Translations under genes and position numbers: made by a program
Notes under the pieces: model-generated
Databases searched by the model: none
Seen by the model: the letters and a program-made list of their open reading frames with translations, nothing else
What the model was told of the DNA's origin: nothing
Shown here: positions 35,258 to 47,412 of the stretch, in pieces
Position numbering within the stretch: position 1 is the stretch's first letter
Layout of the letters: every line of letters begins with the position of its first letter
From: Exophiala sp. HKRS030
Taxonomy: Eukaryota; Ascomycota; Eurotiomycetes; Chaetothyriales; Herpotrichiellaceae
Length of the DNA stretch: 64,000 bases
Reading direction: 5' to 3'
Assembly (NCBI GenBank): GCA_023897205.1
Contig: JAHWDD010000003.1
Location: 3,661,665-3,725,664, forward strand

Positions 35258-37320
35258 TCAACAAGGTCCTCTCCATCCCGTCATGACCCTCCATCCTACC
35301 ACAACGCGCCTACTTTTAGGCACTGTTGCCCGGCCTTGACGACCTCCTCCGTCGAAGTCTAGCGGTTTACCTCTGGCAATTCGATCTCGAATGACTCGGC
35401 CGATCTCCATGTAGCTCTCCACGGCAACCCTAATGCCACCCCGTGCATATCTGGGAAGATCTTCGATGGCATCCCTGTTTTCTGCGTAGATCGTGAAGGC
35501 AATGTCCAGAATGCGCTTGCGATGCTTGAGAACTTCACCTTTGTATTCACCTTGGCGTGCATCTGGTCTGCCAGAAAGAGTCATGTCCCACCATTCAGCC
35601 GGAATGTAGGATCGATCCAGCTCGGCGTCGGTCACAACGTCTCGGACAATGTTGACATATTGGAGGGCTCGTCCCATGCGCGCCCCAGCCAATGTGCATG
35701 CTTCTTTTGTCGTTGGGTCGGTGTGGCCGTCCGGATTGTGATAGTAGACTAGACTCAAGCACAGCTCGCCAATAGTCGCAGCTACACAGGTGGCGTATTT
35801 TTGAAGATCCGCAAATGTTTTAATAGGTGGCTCAGGTGTTGTGGAGTCTTTGCCATCTGCGAGAAAGTTCTGGTCTATCCGAAAGCCATCCAAGAGTTCA
35901 TAGAGGGGTCTTGATGGTAGCTTTTCCCTTGGGAGAAGAGCCAATATCGTTTGTGCTTGTTCTGGGAATGGTGATAGAGACTGTTGGATTTGTTCTGGGT
36001 TACTTTTTTCTGAATATGCGGTGTCGAGGAATCTTGAGAAATGTTCAATCCATGTTGCCGCATCGCCTTTCGTCGGTGCGTTATCGATCAGGTCATCTGC
36101 CACCCGACAGAATCCGTACAAGAGTATCAGGTCAATTCGTAGCCTTCCCATGAATACGCCAGACGCGAGATAGAAGGAGCGACTTTTCTTTGCCAGGACG
36201 GAAAGTGCGTTCCGAAGACCTTGGATTCGTGCGGTGTCATACTTGTGTGTGGGAACTAACAGGGCTTTCAATAAAAGTGGCGGCGACGGTGTTCCAGGCA
36301 CATGAGGAAAGAGATCCGGAAATGCGTCGAGGATTCCGACCGCGTTGTCGTATGCGGTAGCTCCCCAAACCACCAACGTATTGGTGATGAGGAAGAAGAC
36401 AGCTTCCTCTACCTCGAGATGAGGCCATACATGTATACCAAGTTTCGTTCCAAGTTCAATACTCCATGTGCCACGACGGAGTGCTATTGTGTCCACAATC
36501 CAGAGATACAATGTCGGAACGGCGATTGGCAGCCACGTCTTCGTCCACGGAAGATCTATCAACAACTGGTAAGCAAAGGTCCAGAGCATCAGTAATACCG
36601 GACCGGCCCATGCAAAGATTAGCCTCATATAGGTGCCACTTGCATGGCCATTCCTCAGCAGAACAGGTATGACAGAGCACAGAAGGAAGAAGGCTTGGCC
36701 AATGCGTTTCGAGGTTCGTAGTTTCCCCACTATGGGATCCTTTGGATCGGCCTCATTGTGCAGATATACTGCTGTCACAATTGATTTGGTGAGGATGATC
36801 TGCAGACAGGTTGTCTAAACCAAAAATCAGCTATTTCAAGGAGTTTGCGAATGGCACGGAGGCAAAAAGATGCTTACGATATATGTTTGGACCACAAAGA
36901 AGAATAGCTCCTCATAGGGAATATCCAAAAGTGTTGGACCGACGACGACTTCTGAGGGATAGGCTGTACATGTTCAGTGACGACAATATATAGGAGAGTA
37001 AGGGGTCTATCTTACTCCACACCTTGGTCTTGATCAGATACGAATCCCTTGTGTTCATCAATAATGCTTCTCAAACACAAAGAGGACCAAACAAAACTCA
37101 CCAAGGAATGGTGTATGTTACGGCGATAATCTGAAGGAAGCAGATCTTGTAGACATCTCGCCGGGAAAGCAACGGGATTAGTACGATACTCAGGAAGATG
37201 GCGACAGGCACAGTGTATATGATATGACTGCCAACGGGAGGTAAAGTCAGCATACCACCACAATTTCCAGAGCACATGTTCAGGGAGCGCGGCTACTTAC
37301 ACCCAGGCATAGTCATACAT
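35258..37320 (-). CDS. carRA: Bifunctional lycopene cyclase/phytoene synthase
   Basis: Five exons, 37320..37301, 37227..37102, 37047..37016, 36963..36878 and 36814..35258, give 606 residues, intact. All introns are 52-73 nt and in phase. The N-terminal third is the membrane lycopene cyclase domain with seven or so hydrophobic helices ([40 protein letters not shown], then [14 protein letters not shown] carrying the EExxF-type motif). The C-terminal part is phytoene synthase with the Asp-rich motifs ADDLID and [11 protein letters not shown] that bind the diphosphates. The enzyme joins two geranylgeranyl diphosphates into phytoene and later closes the rings to give beta-carotene. This fused order is specific to fungi. 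It stands in line with carB and divergent from the histidine kinase. Confidence 0.95.
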
Positions 37321-38153
37321 AGTGGGCAAACCCTGCTCAGCGAGCTAACCTCCGACCAGCAATGCAGACCTGAAGATCATGGACGGGAAGTGTGGTTCTT
37401 TCAACGGGAGTAGGTAATGGATGCCATGATCGAGTATCGGCTGAAGTGTGTCAACGAATAGGTCTATTGGTGGTGATCTGTTTTGGTTTTGAGCTCCGTT
37501 ATAACATCCGAACGGGCGCAAGACAGTATAACGTATGAAACTCAGGCTTAGCCATGGGAAAAGTCAGAGAAGGCTTTTGCGGGAATTCTTGCTGGGAGTC
37601 TTGTTGGGCTGGGCCTAGGACTTTTTTTGGACAATCATGACGCGCTCTATTCAAGGAACAAGCCTCCGGATGCCTTGATCGATCTGCACGAACGGAGGAG
37701 TCAACGGTAGGGAGTCGGAAGTCGGAAGTTGGCGCCATCATCACATGTGAACGGACTCACCTCATTGGATGACCTCATCGACTTGCCTCACCATTGCGGC
37801 GCCACAGCATTCCAGCCACAGAGCACGCACAAGGCTCATTACGGCTCCATTCTTTAGCCTAGGATGCGGTAATGCTCCGACCAAATTCCACTACTCCGGA
37901 GCATTAAACCCGGTTTATCCAACAGTGAATGACAGTCCCAGATTGGCGAGATCGTGCCGCCGCAAAGCACGTGAGACGAAGGGTACAAAAAGTCTGTCAT
38001 CGAGATCCAAGGACGATCTCCTGGCTTTCTGACCCCTTTCGCAAGTTTCTCAGCCTCATCTCTGACACTGGATGTCTGTCATACTGGTCTCAGGCTAGAA
38101 AGCTAGATCGCATCCACTGTGTGCTTCGCCATTGTGAGCCCGCCGCGGGGTAT
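37321..38153. promoter_or_regulatory. Divergent promoter region carRA / histidine kinase
   Basis: About 830 bp between the start of carRA (minus) and the first usable ATG of the hybrid histidine kinase (plus). The kinase 5' end is uncertain, so its leader may take up part of this. Co-regulation is possible. I cannot name a binding site with confidence. Confidence 0.5.
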
Positions 38154-41100
38154 ATGGGAGTACATGGAGCATCATCACCACCAAGATATTCTGACATGGA
38201 AGGTGGTGAAGCGAGACAGGAACCTGGAGATCCAGATGGCCACTTTTCCAGAACTTCCAGCACCGACGTCTTCAAAGATCAAATTCAAACTCCGACACTA
38301 GGAGACTGGACTGACTCCCTACCAGCAACCCAAGGTTGCGAGTTTTTCCGGAGTATTGATTGGTCGACCTCGACTCTTGGATTACCGCAAACCTGGCCAT
38401 CTGCATTGCGTTTTGCAGTTAGACTTCTATTTTGCGATAGCCGAGGAGCTTGCATTTACTGGTCGGTATTTCTTATAGCCCTTGACCTAGATCCTGACCC
38501 ATACATAGGGGAGATGAACGAGTCGCGATATACAATGAAATCTACCGACCCATGGCTGGCCAAGCCCATCCAAAACTAATGGGTAAACCGTTTCAGATCG
38601 GATATCCTGAACTGTGGCCCAATATTAGTCCCATATTCAAGCATGTGCATGCATCGCGCTCCACAACGAATGTCGACAATATTGAGCTGTTCACCGATAG
38701 GCATGGCTACAACGAAGAGTATGTGGCTTTCTAGCCAACCCTTTTGTTTGCTAACTATTCACCTCATTATAGAACTTATTTCATAGGTCAATTCATACCA
38801 TTACTCGGAGATGATGGCCTTGTCCTTGGGGTGTACAATACTGTTCGTACTGCCGTCCAGGCGCATACCCGATCGGCGAAGATCCTCCATTGACGATCCG
38901 CATCAGGTGTATGAGTCCACATCCTCGGTGTTACAGGCACGAAGAGCTTCCATAGTCAATGGTATCGTTGCAGTTCCAGATTGCGATCTCGAGCAGTCGA
39001 ACAATCTGATTAAGCAAGTCCTACAAACAAATAGCCGAGACGTGCCTATGATAATGCTCTACTCATTAGATGAAGACACGACAACTGGGTCTCAAGTGCT
39101 GCAGCTTCGACTCAATATTGGTGTCAAGAATGATGAGAGCTGGGTTCCGCCGTCTACAAATATTGCCACAACAGATGTCGGCATTGTGGCCTGTCTTCGC
39201 CGTGCGTACGAGAGAAGAACGATGTTAGTATTGCGATCAAGTGAGATTGCGTCCGAAGCCCTCGCACCACTACTTGAAGATGTTGAGTGGTCTGGGTTTG
39301 GAGAGCCTTCCACAGTATTGGTCGTATCTCCGCTGTCCAGTGCCGGAAATGTGCTCGGCTTCCTCATAATGGGCACTAATCCTAGGAGAGAATTCACTGA
39401 ACAATGTCGCCAATTCATCACCGATGTTACTTTACAAATTGCTGCGAAATGGGCGTCTGCATTTACGGTCGAACAGTCTAGGGTCAGGGAGCAAAGGCTG
39501 ATACGTAACCTGAAAGAAAAAGAACGGCGCGTACGATACATGGCTGAGAGTGCGCCAGTCGGGATGATACAGCTTACAGTATGTGCCACCGATAGTCCTA
39601 GGTTCTCCATGACTCACGAAATTTTAGACTACAGGTTCACTTGCTTGGGCAAACCAGCAGTATTTTGAAATGATGTCAGATTTGCCGGAAAATAAATCTG
39701 ATGAGCTTCCCATTGCAGGCTTCTTCTTTGAGGATGATCAGCCAATCATTCGCCAACTATGGAAAACACTAGGCGAGGGTACATCTGCAAATTGTCAAGT
39801 CCGACTAAAACGCAACTACGAGCCCCCTGTTCAACAGGGCTGGCACAGCATTTCCACAGACCTCTCTCCAACATGGCTTCTTGTTCAGGGCTTTCCACTC
39901 AAGGATGATGAAGGCGAGTTGGAATTGATCATGATGTGCTTCACTGACATCAGTGGGCCCAAATGGGCGGAGTCTGTGCAGCATCGAATCGCAGCTGCGG
40001 CAGAGAAGTCGAAGCGACAGCAAGAAGATTTCATTGACATCACGAGCCACGAGATGCGTAACCCTTTGTCAGCGATGATGCAGGTTGGTCTTTCTCTTCA
40101 CATGACCCGGTAAGATAATTGACCATTTTAGTCTGCACAATCCATATCAGCTTGCCTTCACAGTCTCCAGGTCGGTCCGACTCAGAACGAGCTTCGTAGA
40201 GACGTCGAAGAAGCAATCGAAGCTGCCGATAATATTCTTTCCTGCGGGTTATACCAAAAGAGGATTATCGACGATGTTCTCATGCTCTCGAGACTCGACA
40301 ACGAGATGCTATCCATTACTCCTGCCATTGTTAATCCTGTAACTCTAGTGCTGGATACTTTGAAGATGCTTGATGGGGATGTTCGGTCCGGAAGTATACA
40401 GACAACCGTCATATGTGCCGACTCTTTGAATGCGCACAACATCGAGAAACTCTTTTGCGATCCTATACGGCTTACACAGATTCTTACCAACCTTCTTTCC
40501 AATGCATTCAAGTTCACGCGGAATGAGAAGACACGACTCGTAGAAGTGACTTGCGGCGCCTCGTTGAAGGACCCAACCGAGGAACTTCTGACAAATTCCT
40601 TACAGTGGTCTAGCACTCGGGAACATCGTGTTGACCTCACTGTGCACTCCGAATGGGGCCAAGGTCAGACTGTCTATCCGTATTTCCTAGTCCGAGATAC
40701 GGGTGTCGGCATGACGTCGCAGGAAGTTGGACGCCTATTCGCTCGTTTCTCTCAGGCCACAACGACAACTTATATCAAGTATGGCGGCACTGGATTAGGG
40801 TTATATATCTCCCGAGAACTGGCAGAGAAACACGGTGGCCAGGTTGGGGTCCAGTCTGAGCCAGGCAAAGGATCTACGTTCGCCTTTTACGTCAAAGCCA
40901 GGCGCGCCCCTGCCACACAACCGGTATTAGAGCAAGTTCTAGAGGACTCTACAGACTCAAAGTTGATCAACAGGCTGGAAGATCTTCGACTGTCGCCCGA
41001 AAAAGAACGGCCATACGAAGTCTTGCTCGTCGAAGACAATGTCATCAACCAACAAGTGCTCAGTCGACAACTAAGGAAAGCAGGCTGCATTGTGCACACA

Positions 41101-41427
41101 GCCAACGACGGCCTAGAAGCACTTGATTTCTTCGACCAACATGCTCAACAACTCGTGAACGGGACCAAAGAACCTCGATCCACTCTCGACGTGATCTTGA
41201 TGGATTGGAATATGCCTAACCTGGACGGCGTTTCTTGCACGCGGAGGATCCGCCAGGCCGAGCGCGAGAAAATAGTGAAGGAACCCATTGCGATTATTGG
41301 CATAACTGCAAATGCCCGCCCAGAACAGTTACTCGAGGCTCAGAACGCAGGCATGGATTCTGTCGTGTCGAAACCATTTCTCTTGGCCGATTTGATGGTC
41401 AAAATCAGGCTGTTGGTGAAAAGGTGA
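38154..41427 (+). CDS. Hybrid histidine kinase
   Basis: Six exons, 38154..38461, 38509..38718, 38773..38842, 38907..39578, 39628..40083 and 40171..41427, give about 990 residues, intact. Introns are 47-87 nt and in phase, although donors GTCGGT, GTTCGT and GTTGGT are weak. Order: an N-terminal PAS-like region with CEFFRSIDWSTSTLGLPQTWPS and AIYNEIYRPMAGQAHP, a GAF-like stretch (about 200-400), a second PAS-like part (WANQQYFEMM), the phospho-acceptor box SHEMRNP (H561), an ATPase domain (N box LSNAFKF, G boxes DTGVGM and GGTGLGLYISR) and a receiver domain with VEDN, LMDWNMP (D917) and SKPF (K973). It should phosphorylate itself and pass phosphate to an HPt protein. The start is a choice: the frame is open further upstream. 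Confidence 0.85.
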
Positions 41428-42136
41428 GCTTTCTGCTAAACTGGATCTAAGATTAGGAATCAGTGCTGAGTTCACCGCCTCAATGCGACGAGATCGACAT
41501 AGATGGCTTATTCCCGTTACTGGCTGTACTCTGTACTACGGAACAAAGCCCAGCCACATCCGGTGGCGTCGAAGCTCCCTTCTAAGACCTGCGGTCTATT
41601 TTTCGACTTAAGACGTGGTCCATTCGCCGAAGGTGCCGCCAGGTCTATATTAGCATGGCGTTTCTGTTACTTGAGCAACATTATTCCCTGTACCAATGTC
41701 TGGCTCACTTTCAATTTGGGTGACGCGCAAATGCTTGTCGTTGGATTTCATCTACTGCAGACGTGATCGATCGGAAGAGGAAAGTCTCTTCCCACAAGTT
41801 ATCGAGGGGGAGGAGGAGGAGGAAGAAGAAGAAGAAGAAGAAGAAGAAGAAGAAGAAGAAGAAGAAGAAGAAGAAGAAGAAGAAGAAGAAGAAGAAGAAG
41901 AAGAAGAAGAAGAAGAAGAAGAAGAAGAAGAAAGAAGAAGAAGAAGAAGAAGAAGAAGAAGAAGAAGAAGAAGAAGAAGAAGAATGTGGTTTGCGAGATC
42001 TTAATGCAATTTAACGATAACTTATGCTAATGTTAGATGGTCGCTTCTAAAATTTACACAGCTTTTATTTGTGAACACATGGAACAACAGCAGCAAAATG
42101 TCCAATATCGCACTTTTCGTTGGTTGAAGATAGGTT
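41428..42136. other. Intergenic spacer with long GAA tract
   Basis: Between the convergent 3' ends of the histidine kinase and the lipase. It is dominated by the trinucleotide tract at 41805-41984. No gene was recognised. Confidence 0.6.
41805..41984 (+). repeat. GAA/AGA trinucleotide tract, about 180 bp
   Basis: Begins with GGGGGAGGAGGAGGAGG and continues as nearly pure AAG/AGA/GAA repeats, with one out-of-phase interruption near 41929-41935. It is pure purine on the plus strand. It reads as poly-Glu, poly-Lys or poly-Arg by chance, not as a gene. Confidence 0.95.
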
Positions 42137-43066
42137 TTAATAACCTCCAATACGAGCAGGACATGGACCCTGAGTAGTACCCATGGAGCTGTGCATGTAG
42201 ATGCCTTGGTGGTCATCGAAGTCGAGGGTTGCGGTGTTGGGATAAAAGTACAGAGGCTGGCGCTGGGAGTTGTAGATGGTGTTTTCCTGACCGGGGTAGT
42301 AAGACCATGAGGTGGTATTGGCCGGATTGATCCAAACAACGCCTGAAGGGTGCCAGTAGCCCATCTCGACATATGGCACAGTTGGTACCCAGTCGCGACC
42401 GTTCACAACACTCGTGTATTTATTCTTGAAGATGGAATCGAATGTGTCTGCGAAAGCGACGTTGCCGACGCGCGGGGTTCCGAAAGCAATGACATACGAG
42501 ATCTTGTTGGGGAACTGCTTGTTGACCGCCAACGCACCAAGCAAGGACTGCGCGGCACCCAAGCTGTGGCCTGTTACCACGATAGGGTCTGTTGGGTACT
42601 TGGCCACAACGGTCTTGAGCGCATTGGATACCAGTGGCCAGGTGGTGAACCAGGCATTTTGAAATCCCGAGTCGACTAGGTTAGTAGCGGGAAGGCCCAG
42701 CGCTGGGTTTGGAAGGGTTTGAACAGCGTTGACATCGTGGAGGATTGAGATCAGACTGTTTGGGTTGGTACCCTGATAGGCAACAATGATCCCCAGGCTG
42801 GTCGAGTGGTATATGTTGCATCTCTGTGCGGTATCGCCGTTGCCGAATGCGTACAACAAGGTCTGATCGCCGATTATCTGGCCTGGCTGGTTGGCGGTTG
42901 GTCCGCAGTAGGTGTTCTGAACCGAGGCCACGAGGTCGGTAAAGATGGACTCATCGAAAGGTAGGCCTGGGACTGGGGCTGCTGAGCTCGGCGGCGCCGC
43001 GATGCCCATAGGGACAAGCATAGCGAGTGCGGCAATGCATGCTTTGAGTGAGGACCAAGAACCCAT
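42137..43066 (-). CDS. Secreted class 3 lipase/esterase
   Basis: 309 residues from the ATG at 43066, chosen because it places a signal peptide (MGSWSSLKACIAALAMLVPM, cleavage probably after GIAAP) at the N-terminus. An upstream in-frame ATG at 43162 would add 32 residues. The alpha/beta-hydrolase signature is VVTGHSLGAAQSLL with the nucleophile serine. A likely catalytic Asp lies in NGRDWVPTVP and the His in YWHPSGVVW, as in class 3 lipases and feruloyl esterases such as those of Aspergillus and Thermomyces. Cysteines (CGPT, RCNIY, GPCPAR) may form disulfides. It would hydrolyse extracellular acylglycerols or plant esters. No intron is needed. It sits inside the carotenoid neighbourhood with no evident link to it. 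Confidence 0.9.
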   Translation of the reverse strand: MGSWSSLKACIAALAMLVPMGIAAPPSSAAPVPGLPFDESIFTDLVASVQNTYCGPTANQPGQIIGDQTLLYAFGNGDTAQRCNIYHSTSLGIIVAYQGTNPNSLISILHDVNAVQTLPNPALGLPATNLVDSGFQNAWFTTWPLVSNALKTVVAKYPTDPIVVTGHSLGAAQSLLGALAVNKQFPNKISYVIAFGTPRVGNVAFADTFDSIFKNKYTSVVNGRDWVPTVPYVEMGYWHPSGVVWINPANTTSWSYYPGQENTIYNSQRQPLYFYPNTATLDFDDHQGIYMHSSMGTTQGPCPARIGGY

Positions 43067-45047
43067 GATGGAGACAGAGAGTGAGAGAGCAAATACAGTT
43101 TGACTTGCAAGATTTGACAAAGATGCTAGATAGCCTTGCGCAAAACTAGTTGGATTAGACAAGTTGAGTCTTGATCTTTACAGAGTAGCATTCTCCAGAA
43201 CCTGAGAGATTCTCGTGGCTTTTATAGACGAAGTGCCGGTCTGTTGGAATCACCATAAAGACGTCTCTGCGCATGGTAAAATCAACTCCGAGGCATAATG
43301 ATTGAAATCTTGAGATGCAAATTGGCGGAATGTGTAATTTCCATGCTTCCCAGCCCAAATCTGACGGCTTGAGATAACTTCCACCCCTTTCACTGAATGA
43401 TTCCAATCAACAGTGCGATTTCCAGCAATAGAAACACGAATTGGATTGTCATTCTGGCCGCGAGAGAGTCGTGGCGTATATCCTTTAGGCAGAATCTCCG
43501 CGTTTATGGCAAAGCCAGGAAAGTTAAGCAGGGACAATAATGATTCCGAGTCGAGTGCGAGAGCCATTGTATGGGTGCATAAGCTTCTGTCCTCCGCATC
43601 ACTTACAATTGATGGGAAAAAAGGGGGGAAAGTCTCTTGTTCAGCACGCAGTTTCGCCAATCTACCCGGACTTGGAGAACTCGAGACCGAAAAGAGGAGT
43701 GTCAAATTCACGTTTTTGAGTTTTCGGTGTTGCTGAGGCCGAGGATTTTAGCCGCCACCACGTCAATGGTGGCTTTTCAAGGCCACCTTTGTCGTTTGCC
43801 TTCACACTTTTGTGAACTATAAAGCTCTTGCCGAGGTACGTGAACATAAGAATCGTGAAAGTGAGTTTCAATATGGTCGACGACCCCCTCCATGTGCCTT
43901 TCTGGTCATTGCTTTAGGATGAAATAGACAAAGCTACCGAAGCTGTACGTGATGAGCCGTACCGCTTCGGGTTGTTCCGCCGACAGGGGATATCCTTTGA
44001 AGCCCGCTGAACTTCCTGTGCAAAACTTCGGGGCATCTTACCGACGATTTGGGTTGATTTAGCAAGAGGTGCATGAGGTGGTTTTTCAGTATCTCGTCTC
44101 CGCAAAACACGATGCATCTTGGCAATGCGGAGAGAAAGCTTATACTCACAATGGTTCGGACCCCTTCTCTGAAATTGTTTGAGAACGCTCTTCACGACTC
44201 ATCACTTGACGGCACTAACTCGCAGACGTAGACGTGCTCACAAAAGCAGTAAATGCTCCGAGAGTGTGACAGCGACGATGCTAGAAGCTCAGGGATTGCA
44301 TTACTCGTTGCATTCTTGTAGAAGTTTCGTGGTGGCAAGATCTACCGTGGTTAGTTCAAATCAGTTTCTGGTCCATGCCATTGCCCTCCAAGACGATTTA
44401 CTCATTTGCGCTGGATGTTGATATTACGTGGAATATGCCAAGACTTTGAGCGACTAACCGCCTTCGTAGAGACGATAAAGCGGCGGCCCTTCGCCTCATG
44501 CATCGCTTCAAGCAGCGCAGGAGTGTTCAGAACTAGCCTTTTCAAGATTAGTCAAGGTTCTCCGCATTTTAAACAACAATCAGTGACGCCATGATGTCAG
44601 GCACACCCCGGCAAGTGCAAAGTGCAAGCATCAACTTGAATCAAACCCTGACAACCTCAGGTGATTCCTGCGATTTGCCTCCGATTCACCTGCGAAGTGC
44701 TTTGCTGCCATCGTCATGAAGATCGAGCCTCCTGCACCGCGCCGTCACCTCTCATCAGAGTCTTCCACTTGATCCGGACCCGGCCATGGTCCAGCGGCAA
44801 CAGCATAACATGTGTTAGTGACTTCATCTACTGTCCGCTCTTGTTCTTTGCCCATTCTTGCTTCCCATGATTGTTCTTGTCCTCTAGTCGATATTCCCCA
44901 AGACCAGCTACAGTCACTATCGTCCATTCGTTCCCCTCGCACACTCGTCAGCACTCCCGCTCCTCCTAATCCCCAAGTCAATTCCGACGACAGCGTCTTC
45001 ATGGCCGTACTCCATTCCGTGCCTTCCACCCTTCTTCCCTCGTGGCG
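43067..45047. other. Intergenic spacer, 2 kb
   Basis: Divergent region between lipase (minus) and carotenoid oxygenase (plus). A minus-strand open frame at 43250-43711 with an internal start MALALDSESLLSLLNFPGF looks faintly protein-like but has no recognised family and may be lipase leader. Nothing else is supported. Confidence 0.5.
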
Positions 45048-47056
45048 ATGAACTCGCCGACCGTGGCAACATCGCAGGTTCTCAGAGCAAGGGCCAACGT
45101 TGGGATGGAGCAGTCAAATTCCAACGCAGGTCTTTCGAAGAGAAAAAGGAATCATCCTCACCCCTACCTGAGCGGTAACTTTGCCCCAATTCACGAAACT
45201 CAGTCATTTACGCCATGTGAATACTCTGGTACAATCCCCGAAGAGTTGTATGGAGGTGAATATGTTCGCAATGGCGGCAACCCCGTCACCAATGAAGACC
45301 TTGGTCGCGATGCACATTGGTTCGACGGGGATGGCATGCTGAGTGGTGTAGCATTCACTCGCACGCCTGAGGGCGTCCGACCGGAATTTGTCAATCAGTA
45401 CATCCTGACCGATGTTTATCTGTCTTCAGTATCATCGAAACACCTCCGAACACCGATTCTTCCGAGCATTGCTACACTAGTCACCCCCCTCTCCTCGTTG
45501 TACCACATCATCTACCTCGTCTTCCGCACAATTTTCCTTGTCGTGCTATCACGTCTCCCAGGATCTCAACAAGCCATCAAACGCATCAGTGTTGCCAATA
45601 CGGGTATATTGTTTCATGATGGAAGAGCTCTCGCAACGTGTGAATCTGGACCCCCTATGCGCATCTCGCTCCCCGGGCTGGAAACAGTGGGATGGTACAA
45701 TGGAAAGAAAGCCGAGGGTGAACATGACGGAGAGGAGGGGTCAGGTTTTGGTGGTGACGGTCTGCTTGGCTTCATGAAGGAGTGGACGACGGCGCATCCT
45801 CGTGTTGATCCACGTACGGGAGAGCTGCTCCTCTTTCACTCGACTTTCATTACCCCTTATGTCCATTACTCGATTGTCCCTGCAACGCATCCACCTACCA
45901 CCACCATGACTCCGCTCGAGAGACCTACCAGGCTTCTCAATGCTCCAATTCCTGGCATCACTTCTGCAAAGATGATGCACGACTTTGGAGTTTCCCTTCA
46001 CCATACAGTCATTATGGATCTACCTCTTTCCCTCGACCCTCTCAATCTTGCTAGAAACAGGCCTGTGGTGTCTTACGACCCGACGTCCAGAGCGAGATTT
46101 GGCGTCTTCCCACGCCACCGCCCTCAGCAGGTCCGTTGGTATGAGACAGAACCCTGTTGCATCTTCCACACTGCCAATACTTGGGACGATCAAATACCAG
46201 ACAAAATCACTGGCCAACCTACAACCACGGCTGTAAATATGTTAGCATGCCGCCTGACGTCCGCCTCCCTGGTCTTTTCAGCCGGAGATATCGCGGCTCC
46301 TGTACCCACATCACGTGACGTTAGTGATGAAGAGGAGCAGTGTCGTCTGTACTATTATCAATTCTCTCTAGCTGGGGATGGACTCAATGAGATTCGATAT
46401 CAGTTCGCTCTAAGTGCCATTCCCTTTGAGTTTCCAAGCACTCGAGAAGACAAGGCGATGGCCGCAACCAAGTACGTGTACGGTTGCTCCACGTCCGAAG
46501 GTTCCTTTGGTGCCGCCCTTGGCCGTGCTGTCAAAATTGACTGCCTGGTAAAGATCGACGCTGAGACTTTGATCAAGCGTGGAAAGAAAGATCCTGGCTT
46601 AGTCCCAGTAGTCGGTTGTGTTGATACACGACCGGTGCACCAGATCCTGACTTCGACTGATGGCGGGGATCCAATCTCGATCTTCAAGCTGCCCCTGGGT
46701 GGTATGCCCAAGAGCCACGCTTTGTGGCGCGTAAAAATGCTGTTCGTGAAGATGATGGCTGGCTACTTACCTACGTCTTTGATGAGTCTCAGCTCGCACC
46801 AGATGGCGAGTGCCGATTCGATGCCGTAAGCGAGCTTTGGGTGATCGACGCCCTCGATATGAAAACTGTCGTGGCTCGGGTTCACCTCACGCAAAGAGTG
46901 ACCTATGGTCTACACGGTACCTTTTTTAGCGAGCAACAGGTCAAGTCCCAGCGACCGATAGAGACAATTCGAGGCCTAAAAACCCTTCATAATCAGGATG
47001 TAGCGAGCGGGAGATGGTCAGCGGTTCGAGATTGGATCGAGAGGCAGCTCACGTGA
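45048..47056 (+). CDS. carX: Carotenoid cleavage oxygenase (retinal-forming, CarX-like), one apparent frame break
   Basis: A carotenoid oxygenase of the RPE65/CCD superfamily. Three of the four iron-binding histidines lie in the first frame: AHPRVDP (H250), MMHDFG (H311) and CCIFHTAN (H374). The fourth (GLHGTFF, about H623) lies in the last segment, which is in another frame. Other family segments are NGGNPVTNEDLGRDAHWFDGDGMLSG near the N-terminus and the late REDDGWLLTYVFDES. One base must be added at about 46719-46724 (a TTT run). Without it the first frame ends at 46829 after an unnatural tail. Repaired length would be 669 residues, normal for CarX. The fungal enzyme splits beta-carotene symmetrically to retinal, the opsin chromophore. 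If the break is real, the enzyme lacks an iron ligand and should be dead. Confidence 0.82.
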
Positions 47057-47412
47057 AATTTACATCTCCATTTGAAACATATGATCATTGCAAAGGCGTT
47101 CGGATGTCCCTGACGAAAGCATTAGCGAAAATAATGGTAACACGTTTATCTTTGTTGAAACACATCTGTTGTACCAAAAATGCATATTAAGAAAATATTC
47201 GTGCTACATGGTATAGAAACAACGCAAGCATTTAGTTTCGTGACTTCTCATGGCATAGCACCTGCACATCGTAACTGTGAGCTTCGTATTCACGTATCTA
47301 AACAAGATCCTTCTCAAGCCATCACCAAAGTTTGAATATTGATCACTCGCAGCACCAGAGGAATTCGTCTACTTCCTCTATTCTCTCGCAACCCACAAAT
47401 TCCTGTCATGCG
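47057..47412. other. Short spacer between convergent genes
   Basis: 356 bp between the 3' ends of the carotenoid oxygenase and the HET-domain gene. It is AT-rich, presumably termination sequences. Nothing else was seen. Confidence 0.6.

Noticed and set aside
41696..42014. Open frames of poly-Glu, poly-Lys or poly-Arg
   Set aside because: Chance reading of the GAA tract, with no flanking protein signal.
43250..43711. Minus-strand open frame with MALALDSESLLSLLNFPGF
   Set aside because: No recognised family. It lies in the likely leader of the lipase gene, so the evidence is too weak for a gene call.
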